A DNA stretch of 64,000 nucleotides from Palsa-965 sp044448685 (GTDB taxonomy: Bacteria > Bacteroidota > Bacteroidia > Palsa-965), in assembly GCA_044448685.1 (NCBI GenBank), contig JBIOHC010000005.1, forward strand, positions 52,004-116,003, read 5' to 3'. Positions 44,859 to 53,434 of the stretch are shown one piece after another (the stretch's first letter is position 1; the number at the start of each line of letters is the position of its first letter). The translations under genes were made by a program, and so were the position numbers. Below the pieces are notes generated by a model. That model was not told the origin of the DNA, ran no database searches, and saw only the letters and a list, made by a program, of their open reading frames with translations.

Positions 44859-44892
44859 CTTATGTCTTATGTCTAGTATCTAAAGTCTAATA
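44851..44892 (+). repeat. Heptamer tandem array at the transketolase/VWA junction
   Basis: Six imperfect 7-base units on the plus strand: TCTCGCA, TCTTATG, TCTTATG, TCTAGTA, TCTAAAG, TCTAATA. They run across the transketolase stop codon, the 28-base gap and the ATG of the VWA gene. A second, different heptamer array occurs at 63911-63945. Confidence 0.7.
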
Positions 44893-45729
44893 GTCAGCTG
44901 TTTCCAATAGTTGAGCCAGCGCTGTGGCCAGTTGTTCATCATTGGGAGCTACTCCATGCCATTTGTGTGATCCCATCATAAAATCGACGCCCTGGCCCAT
45001 ATTGGTTTTCATGAGGATCATCACGGGTTTTCCTTTTCCGGTATGGGTTTTAGCTTTTTGTAGGGTATGAATAACTTCACTTAGAACACCACCATTCATT
45101 TCCAGTACATCCCATCCGAAGGCTTCGAATTTGGCTTTGAGGTTGCCCAGAGGTAAAACGTTATCAGTAGAGCCGTCAATCTGTTGTCCGTTCATATCAA
45201 CGGTTGAAATAAGGTTATCTACTTTGCGGCCGGCAGCATACAGGACAGCTTCCCATATCTGGCCTTCCTGTAATTCCCCGTCCCCGTGAAGACTATAAAC
45301 AGTCCTGTCATCACCGTTCAATTTTTTAGCCAGTGCAGCTCCAATGGCGACAGACATACCCTGTCCAAGTGACCCTGATGACATGCGTACGCCCGGTAAT
45401 CCTTCATGTGTTGTTGGGTGTCCCTGTAGGCGGGAATTCAGTTTACGAAACGTACTGAGTTCCTTGACATTAAAATATCCTGAACGGGCCAGGCAGCTAT
45501 AGAATACAGGAGAGATATGGCCGTTGGACAAAAAGAAGAGATCCTGGTCCTTACCATCCATGCTGAAAGGTGCAGGCTCATGTTTCATTATTTCAAAATA
45601 AAGGGCTACCAGGAACTCGGTACAACCCAAAGAACCACCCGGGTGACCCGAATTGACGGCATGTACCATACGTACAATATCTCTTCTTACCTGGCTGCAG
45701 ATGCGTTCTAATTCTTTGATTTCGGGCAT
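44887..45729 (-). CDS. Transketolase, N-terminal subunit
   Basis: 280 residues matching the diphosphate-binding domain of transketolase: HAVNSGHPGGSLGCTE, the thiamine diphosphate motif HGDGELQEGQIWEA and DMNGQQIDG. It needs the C-terminal subunit (42483-43448) to be active. The start at ATG 45729 is chosen over a TTG at 45777: the -7 element TACTTTTG (minus strand, 45756-45763) lies between the two, so the longer form would begin above the promoter. It is the first gene of a run that continues through the VWA, C-subunit and sigma genes. Confidence 0.94.
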   Translation of the reverse strand: MPEIKELERICSQVRRDIVRMVHAVNSGHPGGSLGCTEFLVALYFEIMKHEPAPFSMDGKDQDLFFLSNGHISPVFYSCLARSGYFNVKELSTFRKLNSRLQGHPTTHEGLPGVRMSSGSLGQGMSVAIGAALAKKLNGDDRTVYSLHGDGELQEGQIWEAVLYAAGRKVDNLISTVDMNGQQIDGSTDNVLPLGNLKAKFEAFGWDVLEMNGGVLSEVIHTLQKAKTHTGKGKPVMILMKTNMGQGVDFMMGSHKWHGVAPNDEQLATALAQLLETADY

Positions 45730-45755
45730 TTTAATCCTTTTTAGTATTGGGCATT

Positions 45756-45763
45756 CAAAAGTA
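45756..45763 (-). promoter_or_regulatory. -7 element for the transketolase run
   Basis: TACTTTTG on the minus strand, 26 bases above ATG 45729. No clear -33 TTTG. Confidence 0.4.
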
Positions 45764-45846
45764 AATGTTTTTGACAAGGAGGCCGGTAATGTTAATAATA
45801 TTCACAGGCCTGTTGAAAACTACGGTTTGAGAAGGACTTAAGCTTT

Positions 45847-45876
45847 TTTGCCTCCTGCCATCAAATGGTATCTTTG
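45847..45876 (+). promoter_or_regulatory. Promoter of ychF
   Basis: TTTG at 45847-45850, an 18-base spacer, TATCTTTG at 45869-45876. Near-perfect Bacteroidota promoter, with a predicted leader of about 48 bases. Confidence 0.6.
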
Positions 45877-45929
45877 CGGTTTTGTTGACCATTTGACTCT
45901 TTTTATCATACTTAACTGAACTTCAGGAT

Positions 45930-47024
45930 ATGGCATTAAAGTGCGGAATTGTAGGACTACCCAATGTTGGAAAATCGACTTTGTTTAACTGCCTCTCCAA
46001 TGCGAAGGCCCAGGCAGCTAATTTTCCTTTTTGTACTATAGAACCTAATCTGGGGGTGATCACCGTACCGGATGACAGGTTGAGTAAGCTGGAATTTCTG
46101 GTTAAGCCTGAACGGGTTGTACCTACAACGGTAGAAATAGTGGATATAGCCGGTTTGGTTAAAGGAGCCAGTAAAGGAGAAGGACTTGGGAATAAATTCC
46201 TGGCTAATATCCGTGAAACAAATGCAATACTGCATGTGCTCCGTTGTTTTGACGACCCGAATGTGGTACATGTGGATGGCTCCGTTAATCCGGTAAGGGA
46301 TAAGGAAATTATTGATACAGAGCTTCAGCTCAAGGATTTGGAGACAGTGGAAGCAAAGATCAGAAGGGTTGAAAAACTTTCCAAGACCGATAAGGATGCC
46401 AAGAAGGCATACGATGTGCTGATGGCTATCAAAGGTGTTCTGGAACAAGGCAAATCGGCAAGGGCTGTTCAGTTGAGTGAAGAGGAGAAAATACATATCG
46501 AAGATTGTCATCTTCTGACTGTTAAACCGGTTATGTATGTCTGCAATGTGGATGTGGAATCGGTGAAGACAGGAAATAAATATGTGGATGCGGTAAAACA
46601 ATCAGTGGCTGCAGAAGGAGCGGAAGTGATTGTTATCACGGCTCAGATGGAAGCGGAAATAGCTGCTCTGGAGACGTATGAGGAAAGACAACTTTTTCTG
46701 GCCGATATCGGTCTGGAAGAACCAGGAGTGAACAAACTGATCAAAGCAGCATACCGTTTACTTGATTTGCAGACGTATTTCACTGCAGGTGTCAAGGAAG
46801 TCAGAGCCTGGACCATTACCAGGGGTATGACAGCCCCTCAGGCAGCTTCGGTTATCCATACCGATTTTGAGAAGGGTTTCATTAAAGCAGAGGTTATAAA
46901 GTATAAGGATTTTATAGACCTGGGCTCAGAAGCAGCCTGCAGGGATGCAGGTAAACTTTCTATCGAAGGAAAAGAATATGTGGTAGCTGACGGAGACCTG
47001 ATGCATTTCCGCTTTAATGTGTAA
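45930..47024 (+). CDS. ychF: YchF, ribosome-associated Obg-like ATPase
   Basis: 364 residues, the normal length. YchF is a TRAFAC-class P-loop protein that binds ATP rather than GTP and associates with ribosomes; it also modulates the oxidative stress response. Motifs: G1 GLPNVGKSTLFN, G3 DIAGLVKGASKGEGLG and the altered G4 (CNVDVE in place of NKxD), which explains the ATP preference. A coiled-coil insert and C-terminal TGS domain (FTAGVKEVRAWTI onwards) follow. It has its own consensus promoter; parE starts 48 bases later with no terminator between. Confidence 0.97.
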   Translation: MALKCGIVGLPNVGKSTLFNCLSNAKAQAANFPFCTIEPNLGVITVPDDRLSKLEFLVKPERVVPTTVEIVDIAGLVKGASKGEGLGNKFLANIRETNAILHVLRCFDDPNVVHVDGSVNPVRDKEIIDTELQLKDLETVEAKIRRVEKLSKTDKDAKKAYDVLMAIKGVLEQGKSARAVQLSEEEKIHIEDCHLLTVKPVMYVCNVDVESVKTGNKYVDAVKQSVAAEGAEVIVITAQMEAEIAALETYEERQLFLADIGLEEPGVNKLIKAAYRLLDLQTYFTAGVKEVRAWTITRGMTAPQAASVIHTDFEKGFIKAEVIKYKDFIDLGSEAACRDAGKLSIEGKEYVVADGDLMHFRFNV

Positions 47025-47072
47025 ATGGACTGCTAAATCCCAATTCCAAAATTATAATTCTTAAATTATTTC

Positions 47073-48920
47073 ATGGCAGAAGCAAAATATAACGAAGACA
47101 GTATCAAGTCACTGGACTGGAAAGAACATATCCGGCTGCGCCCCGGTATGTATATTGGCAAATTAGGTGATGGTTCATCACAGGATGACGGAATCTATGT
47201 TATGCTGAAAGAAGTTGTTGACAACTCCATTGACGAATTTGTAATGGGCGCAGGTAAGCAGATTGATATCATCATCAGTAAAAATGAAGTCACGGTAAGA
47301 GACTTCGGTCGCGGTATTCCTCTTGGAAAAGTGGTGGATGTGGTTTCCAAAATAAATACAGGAGCCAAATACGATTCGGAAGCATTTAAGAAATCGGTTG
47401 GTCTGAACGGAGTTGGTACAAAGGCGGTGAATGCCCTGGCCAGTTATTTTAAAGTGGTTTCCTACCGGGAAGGAAAATGCAAAACCGTTGAATTCTGCAG
47501 GGGGGAGATCACAAAGGAGTTTAAGTTAAGTGACAGCGGGGAGAAGTCAGGAACACTTGTAACATTTACACCTGACGACAGGATTTTCCCAAAATGGCAA
47601 TACCTGCTCGAGTATGTGGAAAAGATGGTGAGAAATTATGCCTATCTGAACACGGGGCTGAGTATCAATTTTAACGGTACTGTTTATAAGTCTGAAAACG
47701 GATTGAAAGACCTCCTTCAGGAAAATCTGAGCGGAGAGATCCTTTATCCTATTATACACCTGCGCGGAAATGATATTGAGCTGGCTATGACACATAGTTA
47801 CTCTCAATATGGGGAAGAGTATTATTCCTTTGTCAACGGTCAGCACACTACCCAGGGCGGTACACACCAGGCTGCTTTCAGGGAGGCAGTGGTAAAAACG
47901 GTGAGAGAGTTTTATAAAAAAGATTTCGAAGCGGTGGATGTCCGGACATCCATCATTGCCGCTATAAGCATCAAAGTACAGGAGCCCGTTTTTGAATCCC
48001 AGACCAAGACCAAACTGGGATCACAGGATATTGGTCCAAGCGGCCCCTCCATCAAAACCTTTATTAGTGATTTTATAAAGATGCAGCTGGATAATTACCT
48101 GCATAAAAATCCGGATGTAGCCCAAATTCTCCTGACTAAAATAACTCAATCGGAGCGGGAACGTAAGGAACTTAGCGGCATCCAGAAACTCGCCAGGGAA
48201 AGAGCAAAAAAATCCAGCCTCCATAACAAAAAATTAAGGGATTGCCGAATACATTATACCGATAAGGCCGAAGACAGGCTGAATACCACGCTGTTTATCT
48301 GTGAGGGAGATTCGGCAAGCGGATCCATTACCAAGACAAGGGATGTCAATACTCAGGCTGTTTTCAGTCTGAAAGGAAAACCGCTTAATGCATTCGGACT
48401 CACAAAAAAAATAGTTTACGAAAACGAGGAGTTTAACCTTCTTCAAGCCGCTCTGGATATCGAGGAAAGTCTGGAAAACCTCAGGTATAATCAGATTGTA
48501 CTGGCTACCGATGCGGATGTGGACGGTATGCATATTCGTCTGCTGTTACTGACCTTCTTTCTTCAGTTTTTCCCTGATCTGGTCAAAAACGGGCATGTCT
48601 TCATCCTTCAAACTCCGCTTTTCAGGGTAAGGAATAAAAAAGAAACCATCTATTGTTATTCAGATGATGAACGCAAAAAAGCCATTGAAAAACTGGGTGT
48701 TAAACCAGAAATAACCCGGTTTAAAGGTTTGGGTGAAATCTCTCCGGATGAATTCAAGCATTTTATAGGCAAGGACATAAGGCTGGACCCTGTCATCGTA
48801 GGTAAGGAAGGTTCTATTGGTGAAATTCTTTCGTATTTTATGGGTAAAAATACCCAGGAAAGACAGGATTTTATTATTGAGAACCTGAAAGTTGAAAAAG
48901 ATCTGGTTGAGGCTGAGTAA
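47073..48920 (+). CDS. parE: DNA topoisomerase IV subunit B
   Basis: 615 residues: the ATPase subunit of the type IIA topoisomerase that separates daughter chromosomes. Motifs: GHKL ATPase with EVVDNSIDEFVMGAG and DFGRGIPLG, VGLNGVGTKAVNALA, and TOPRIM residues ICEGDSASGSI and DADVDGMHIRLLLLTFF. The length is shorter than GyrB, and ParC follows 41 bases downstream, so topoisomerase IV rather than gyrase is the better call. It is likely co-transcribed with parC and perhaps the two genes beyond. Confidence 0.93.
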   Translation: MAEAKYNEDSIKSLDWKEHIRLRPGMYIGKLGDGSSQDDGIYVMLKEVVDNSIDEFVMGAGKQIDIIISKNEVTVRDFGRGIPLGKVVDVVSKINTGAKYDSEAFKKSVGLNGVGTKAVNALASYFKVVSYREGKCKTVEFCRGEITKEFKLSDSGEKSGTLVTFTPDDRIFPKWQYLLEYVEKMVRNYAYLNTGLSINFNGTVYKSENGLKDLLQENLSGEILYPIIHLRGNDIELAMTHSYSQYGEEYYSFVNGQHTTQGGTHQAAFREAVVKTVREFYKKDFEAVDVRTSIIAAISIKVQEPVFESQTKTKLGSQDIGPSGPSIKTFISDFIKMQLDNYLHKNPDVAQILLTKITQSERERKELSGIQKLARERAKKSSLHNKKLRDCRIHYTDKAEDRLNTTLFICEGDSASGSITKTRDVNTQAVFSLKGKPLNAFGLTKKIVYENEEFNLLQAALDIEESLENLRYNQIVLATDADVDGMHIRLLLLTFFLQFFPDLVKNGHVFILQTPLFRVRNKKETIYCYSDDERKKAIEKLGVKPEITRFKGLGEISPDEFKHFIGKDIRLDPVIVGKEGSIGEILSYFMGKNTQERQDFIIENLKVEKDLVEAE

Positions 48921-48961
48921 ATTGTTTCCCAAAGGTTAATGAGGTATTTGTATTAAGTAAT

Positions 48962-51613
48962 ATGAGCGATAAAAAAGAATTGTTTGAAGAGCATTCCGGA
49001 GGCGGGGATCATAACATCACCCACCTGAAAGGAATGTACAATAACTGGTTCCTGGAATATGCGTCCTATGTAATTCTGGAAAGGGCCGTGCCGGCTCTGG
49101 AAGACGGGATGAAACCTGTACAGCGTCGTATTTTGCATGCGATGTGGGAGCTGGAAGACGGACGCTATAATAAAGTGGCCAATGTGATCGGAAGCACAAT
49201 GAAATATCATCCTCATGGGGATGCATCTATCGGGGATGCCATGGTTCAGGTAGGACAGAAAGACCTCCTGATAGATATGCAGGGTAACTGGGGAAATATT
49301 TTTACAGGCGACTCGGCCGCGGCTCCCCGTTATATCGAAGCCCGTCTGAGTAAATTCGCCCTGGAAGTTGTGTTTAATCCTAAAACAACAACCTGGCAAA
49401 GCAGTTATGACGGAAGGAACAAGGAACCTGTTACACTGCCTGTTAAATTTCCTCTCTTGCTTGCACAGGGGGTTGAAGGTATTGCGGTCGGACTAGCCTG
49501 CAAAATACTGCCTCATAATTTTCATGAACTTATCGACGGTTCGATAGCTGTATTAAGAGGACGAAAAGCCGATATCTACCCTGATTTTCCGACCGGTGGT
49601 CTCGCCGATTTCTCCAATTACAATGATGGTTTGCGCGGAGGACGGATCCGGGTGAGGGCACGTATCGGGATGTATGATAAGAAAACACTCGTGATTAATG
49701 AAATACCTTTCAGTACAACTACCGGAAGTCTCATAGAAAGTATCCTGGCAGCCAACGAAAAAGGAAAGATCAAGATCCGTAAGGTAGAGGATAACACGGC
49801 TGAAAAGGTGGAGATTCTTGTTCATCTGGCAGCCGGCTCAGATCCGGATAAGACAATCGATGCTTTGTATGCTTTTACGGATTGCGAGATATCGATTTCA
49901 CCCAATGCCTGTGTGATTGAAAATGACAAACCGAGGTTTGTCGGGGTCAATGAGATGCTGAAGATCTCTACCCAACGTACCCTCGAACAGTTAAAAAAGG
50001 AGTTGGAACTGGACTTGCATGAACTGCAGGAAAAGTGGCATTTCGCTTCACTGGAGAAGATCTTTATCAAGGAGGAGATGTATATTGATTTTAAGAAATA
50101 CAGCAATAAGGAAACCCTGTATGAATACCTGTATGAAAGATTTAAACCTCATAAACGGAAACTCCTGAGGGCAATAAACGATGAGGACCTTCAGCGTCTG
50201 ACTCAGATCCCTATGATACGTATCACCCGCTTTGACAGTATCAAAGCCGATGATTTCCTGAAAGAGCTGGATCAGAAAATAGAGCAGGTGAGGCATCACC
50301 TTGCAAATCTTACGGATTATGCAATTGAATTCTTCAAAGAGCTCAAAAAGAAATACGGAGCGGGAAGGGAACGTAAAACAGAAATCAAATCCTTCGAAAA
50401 TATTATTGCCACCCGTGTAGTCATCGCAAATGAGAAGCTCTATGTGAACAGGGAAGAAGGATTCGCCGGTTATGGGCTGAAGAAAGATGAATTCGTTTCA
50501 GACTGTTCGGACATAGATGATATTATTGTGTTTCGTAAAGACGGAACCATGGTCGTGAGCAAAGTACAGGAAAAAGCATTTGTCGGAAAAGATATGCTGC
50601 ATATAGCAGTATTTAAGAAAAGCGACGAACGTACCACGTATAATATGATATACCGTGATGGCCCTAAAGGAGCTGTGCTCATGAAGCGCTTCAATGTAAC
50701 CGGAATAACACGTGATAAGCCTTATGACCTTACAAAGGGTACTTCGGCATCAGAAGTGCTTTATTTCTCTGTCAATCCGAATGGGGAGGCCGAGCGGGTT
50801 ACTGTATTCCTGAAGCCGAGTGTAGCCTTGCGTAAGCTTCAGTTTGATCTGGACTTCAGCGAACTGGCTATCAAGTCAAGAAGCTCTATCGGTAATATGG
50901 TTACCCGAAACCCTGTTAAAAAGGTAGTGATCAAGGAGAAAGGTATGTCTACCCTCGGCGCCCGAAAAGTTTGGTTTGATGATGCGGTACATCGTATCAA
51001 TTATGATGTGAAAGGAACGTATCTGGGAGAATTCATGGTTGAGGACAGGATTCTTGTTGTCACACACAGTGGTTACTATTCGTTAAAACCGGTTGAGCTG
51101 ACGGCTCACTTTGATGAGGATATTATACTAATCGAGAAGTTTGACCCGGGTAAAACCCTTACAGCGGTGTATTTTGACGGGGAAAGCAAACAGTATTTCG
51201 TGAAGCGGTTTGTTATTGACCCTGCCAGTACAAGGGTTAATTTCATTACAGAACATGCTGAAAGCAGGGTAGAGCTCGTTTCTCTGGAAGAAACCCCGGT
51301 TGTTATTCTGCAGTTTGCCAAGGTGAAAGGATTCGCACTAAAGGATGAGAAAATAAAACTTGCTGAATTTATAGAAGTACGGAACATCAAAGCCAAAGGG
51401 AATAAACTTAGTACCTCAAAAATTAAGGAAGTGAACCTGGTTGAAACACCGGAAAGTAAAAAAAAAATAGTGTCGATTCCTCCGGAAGAGCTTGAGTTTG
51501 AAAATACCAAAGAATCACCTGTGGAAGCCCTGAGGAGGGCAGCTAAAAAAAAAGCCGAGTTCGAAGAAAAGCATAAGGATCAGGATAAACCCAATCAGTT
51601 GAATTTGTTCTGA
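48962..51613 (+). CDS. parC: DNA topoisomerase IV subunit A
   Basis: 883 residues: the DNA-cleaving subunit. The active-site tyrosine is Y124 in AAPRYIEARLSKF. The quinolone-resistance-determining region begins near KYHPHGDASIGDAMV (about residues 80-95). The C-terminal half (about 500-830) forms a beta-pinwheel for DNA wrapping, with repeats such as DIDDIIVFRKDGTM and HRINYDVKGTYLG. The last 40 residues are charged and end in PNQLNLF. Starts at ATG 48962. The next gene begins 2 bases after its stop. Confidence 0.93.
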   Translation: MSDKKELFEEHSGGGDHNITHLKGMYNNWFLEYASYVILERAVPALEDGMKPVQRRILHAMWELEDGRYNKVANVIGSTMKYHPHGDASIGDAMVQVGQKDLLIDMQGNWGNIFTGDSAAAPRYIEARLSKFALEVVFNPKTTTWQSSYDGRNKEPVTLPVKFPLLLAQGVEGIAVGLACKILPHNFHELIDGSIAVLRGRKADIYPDFPTGGLADFSNYNDGLRGGRIRVRARIGMYDKKTLVINEIPFSTTTGSLIESILAANEKGKIKIRKVEDNTAEKVEILVHLAAGSDPDKTIDALYAFTDCEISISPNACVIENDKPRFVGVNEMLKISTQRTLEQLKKELELDLHELQEKWHFASLEKIFIKEEMYIDFKKYSNKETLYEYLYERFKPHKRKLLRAINDEDLQRLTQIPMIRITRFDSIKADDFLKELDQKIEQVRHHLANLTDYAIEFFKELKKKYGAGRERKTEIKSFENIIATRVVIANEKLYVNREEGFAGYGLKKDEFVSDCSDIDDIIVFRKDGTMVVSKVQEKAFVGKDMLHIAVFKKSDERTTYNMIYRDGPKGAVLMKRFNVTGITRDKPYDLTKGTSASEVLYFSVNPNGEAERVTVFLKPSVALRKLQFDLDFSELAIKSRSSIGNMVTRNPVKKVVIKEKGMSTLGARKVWFDDAVHRINYDVKGTYLGEFMVEDRILVVTHSGYYSLKPVELTAHFDEDIILIEKFDPGKTLTAVYFDGESKQYFVKRFVIDPASTRVNFITEHAESRVELVSLEETPVVILQFAKVKGFALKDEKIKLAEFIEVRNIKAKGNKLSTSKIKEVNLVETPESKKKIVSIPPEELEFENTKESPVEALRRAAKKKAEFEEKHKDQDKPNQLNLF

Positions 51614-51615
51614 GT

Positions 51616-52290
51616 ATGGCCAAAACAGCCCTTCTTTTCGGATCAACAGGTATGATAGGGAGTTATCTGTTGCAGGAACTTCTCGCCGACGCGGATTTTA
51701 CGGAAGTGAAGGCTTTTGTCCGTAAACCCTTGTCTGTCCAGCATCCCAAATTAAAGTCTGTTCTGACTGATTTCTCAAATCTTGATACGATAAAGGAAGA
51801 GCTTAAAGGTGAGGCGGTTTTTTGCTGCCTTGGGACAACTACTGCTCAGACTCCGGATAAAGAAGGCAGAAGAAAGGTGGATCATGATATACCCGTATAT
51901 CTGGCCATGCTTGCAGAGGGCAATAAGGTACCTTGTTTTATTATCGTTTCATCCGTTGGTGCATCAGCGGGGAGCAGTAATTTCTACCTGAAAAACAAGG
52001 GTGAAATGGAGACAGAGGTTGGGAAACGAGATATCAAACAGATTGTTTTTCTCCGGCCCTCCTTTCTGATGGGCGAGCGGAATTCTTCCCGTGCCGGAGA
52101 AGGAATATTCACTGGAATCTTTCGCCTTTTTTCTCCCTTACTCCTGGGCTCATGGAGTAAATACCGGCCTGTACACGGATTGACTGTAGCCCGTGCGATG
52201 AAGAAATTTGCCAATAAGGCTGAAGGTAATTTTGTACTTCATTATAACGAAATCAGACAAATTATGGCTGATCAATTTCTTCGTTCTTGA
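51616..52290 (+). CDS. NAD(P)-binding SDR-like protein (HTATIP2/NAD(P)H-binding type)
   Basis: 224 residues with an N-terminal Rossmann fold (LLFGSTGMIGSYLLQEL) and an AVFCCLGTTTAQ segment, then IIVSSVGASAGSSNFYLKNKG with the SDR-type Y-x3-K. The family includes atypical SDR proteins close to human HTATIP2/TIP30. The reaction is unknown. It begins 2 bases after the parC stop and overlaps the next gene by 4 bases (TTGA), so it belongs to the parE-parC transcription unit. Confidence 0.85.
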   Translation: MAKTALLFGSTGMIGSYLLQELLADADFTEVKAFVRKPLSVQHPKLKSVLTDFSNLDTIKEELKGEAVFCCLGTTTAQTPDKEGRRKVDHDIPVYLAMLAEGNKVPCFIIVSSVGASAGSSNFYLKNKGEMETEVGKRDIKQIVFLRPSFLMGERNSSRAGEGIFTGIFRLFSPLLLGSWSKYRPVHGLTVARAMKKFANKAEGNFVLHYNEIRQIMADQFLRS

Positions 52291-53402
52291 GATTCATCCT
52301 GAAAAATATAATTTGCTGTTTGCTGTTTATGCCGGCCACCCTTCTTCTGGCACAGACAGCCAAAAAGGCAGTGCCTCCGCTTACAGGTAAGCAGCAGGCG
52401 CTTCTGAAAGCAAAGCAGGCTCAGGCACTGATGGATGCCGGGAAAGCGGATGAAGCTATTTCCCTGCTTGAAGCTTGTTCCAAACTGGATTCAGGAAATG
52501 TCGATTATCCGTATGAGAGGGCGTATGCGTGGAGTACAAAAAAAGAGGATAGCATTGCATTCAGTATTCTGGATCCGTTACTCGAAAGACCCAATACCAC
52601 CGATGTGATTTACGAGCTGGCCGGGAATTGTCTGGAAAAGATGAGCCAACAAGACAGGGCTTTTACTGTCTATAAAAACGGCCTGGCTAAATTTCCTTCT
52701 TCTGCCCGTCTGGATCTGGAATGCGGACAGATAGAGATGGAGCAGAAACAGTATAACAGAGCATTGGTTTATTTTGAGAAAGGGATTGAAGCAGATCCGG
52801 CTTTTTCATCTAATTATTACTGGGCATCTAAACTGTTTTGCCATTCTTCTGAACCGGTATGGGGAATGATATATGGAGAATTATTTGTGCTGCTGGAAAG
52901 AGGAGGGAAGAGAAGTGATGAAATCAGTAAATTACTATTTGATACCTATAAGAGCCAGATTCATTTCCGGGCCGACTCTACATTTACCTTAAATTTCAGC
53001 AAACAATCAAGTGCCACGGGCGATACTACAGGGGGTAAAAAGGCCAGGTTGCCATTTGGTGTAGGCTTTTATGAACCTGCAATGGGTATTGCCCTGAACG
53101 GTGAATACCACATAGATCTCAATTCCCTGAATCGTATCCGCAAAAGATTTTTGGAGAGTTATTTCAGCAGCGCTTCAGATAAAAAATACCCGAATGTTTT
53201 ATTTGACTTTCAGCATGAAGTGATGAAGGCAGGGCAAATGGAAGCTTATAATCATTGGCTGCTGATGGAAGGGGATATGGAAGCCTTCAAGATCTGGCAC
53301 AAATCAAATACGGCCAAATGGGTCAGCTTTGGAAAATGGCTGCGTGATCATCCTCTCAAATTGGATAAATTGCATAAGTTTTACAGGGGCCAGTATGAGT
53401 AG
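52287..53402 (+). CDS. Exported TPR protein
   Basis: 371 residues. Signal peptide (NIICCLLFMPATLLLAQ), then about three to four TPR repeats (residues 40-180: QALMDAGKADEAISLLEACS, DRAFTVYKNGLAKFPSSARL, QYNRALVYFEKGIEADPAF). The second half has no family I recognise; it contains FGVGFYEPAMGIALNGEYH and YNHWLLMEGDMEAFKIWHKS. The start is a TTG overlapping the upstream TGA (TTGA); no ATG would give the signal peptide. Probably periplasmic. Co-transcribed with the SDR gene. Confidence 0.82.
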   Translation: MRFILKNIICCLLFMPATLLLAQTAKKAVPPLTGKQQALLKAKQAQALMDAGKADEAISLLEACSKLDSGNVDYPYERAYAWSTKKEDSIAFSILDPLLERPNTTDVIYELAGNCLEKMSQQDRAFTVYKNGLAKFPSSARLDLECGQIEMEQKQYNRALVYFEKGIEADPAFSSNYYWASKLFCHSSEPVWGMIYGELFVLLERGGKRSDEISKLLFDTYKSQIHFRADSTFTLNFSKQSSATGDTTGGKKARLPFGVGFYEPAMGIALNGEYHIDLNSLNRIRKRFLESYFSSASDKKYPNVLFDFQHEVMKAGQMEAYNHWLLMEGDMEAFKIWHKSNTAKWVSFGKWLRDHPLKLDKLHKFYRGQYE

Positions 53403-53434
53403 ACCGGTGCAGGTAGTTTGAAAAATGCTGTCTG

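Noticed and set aside
45730..45777. Extended N-terminus of the transketolase N-subunit from TTG 45777
   Set aside because: The -7 element TACTTTTG lies downstream of that codon and the extra residues do not fit the family.
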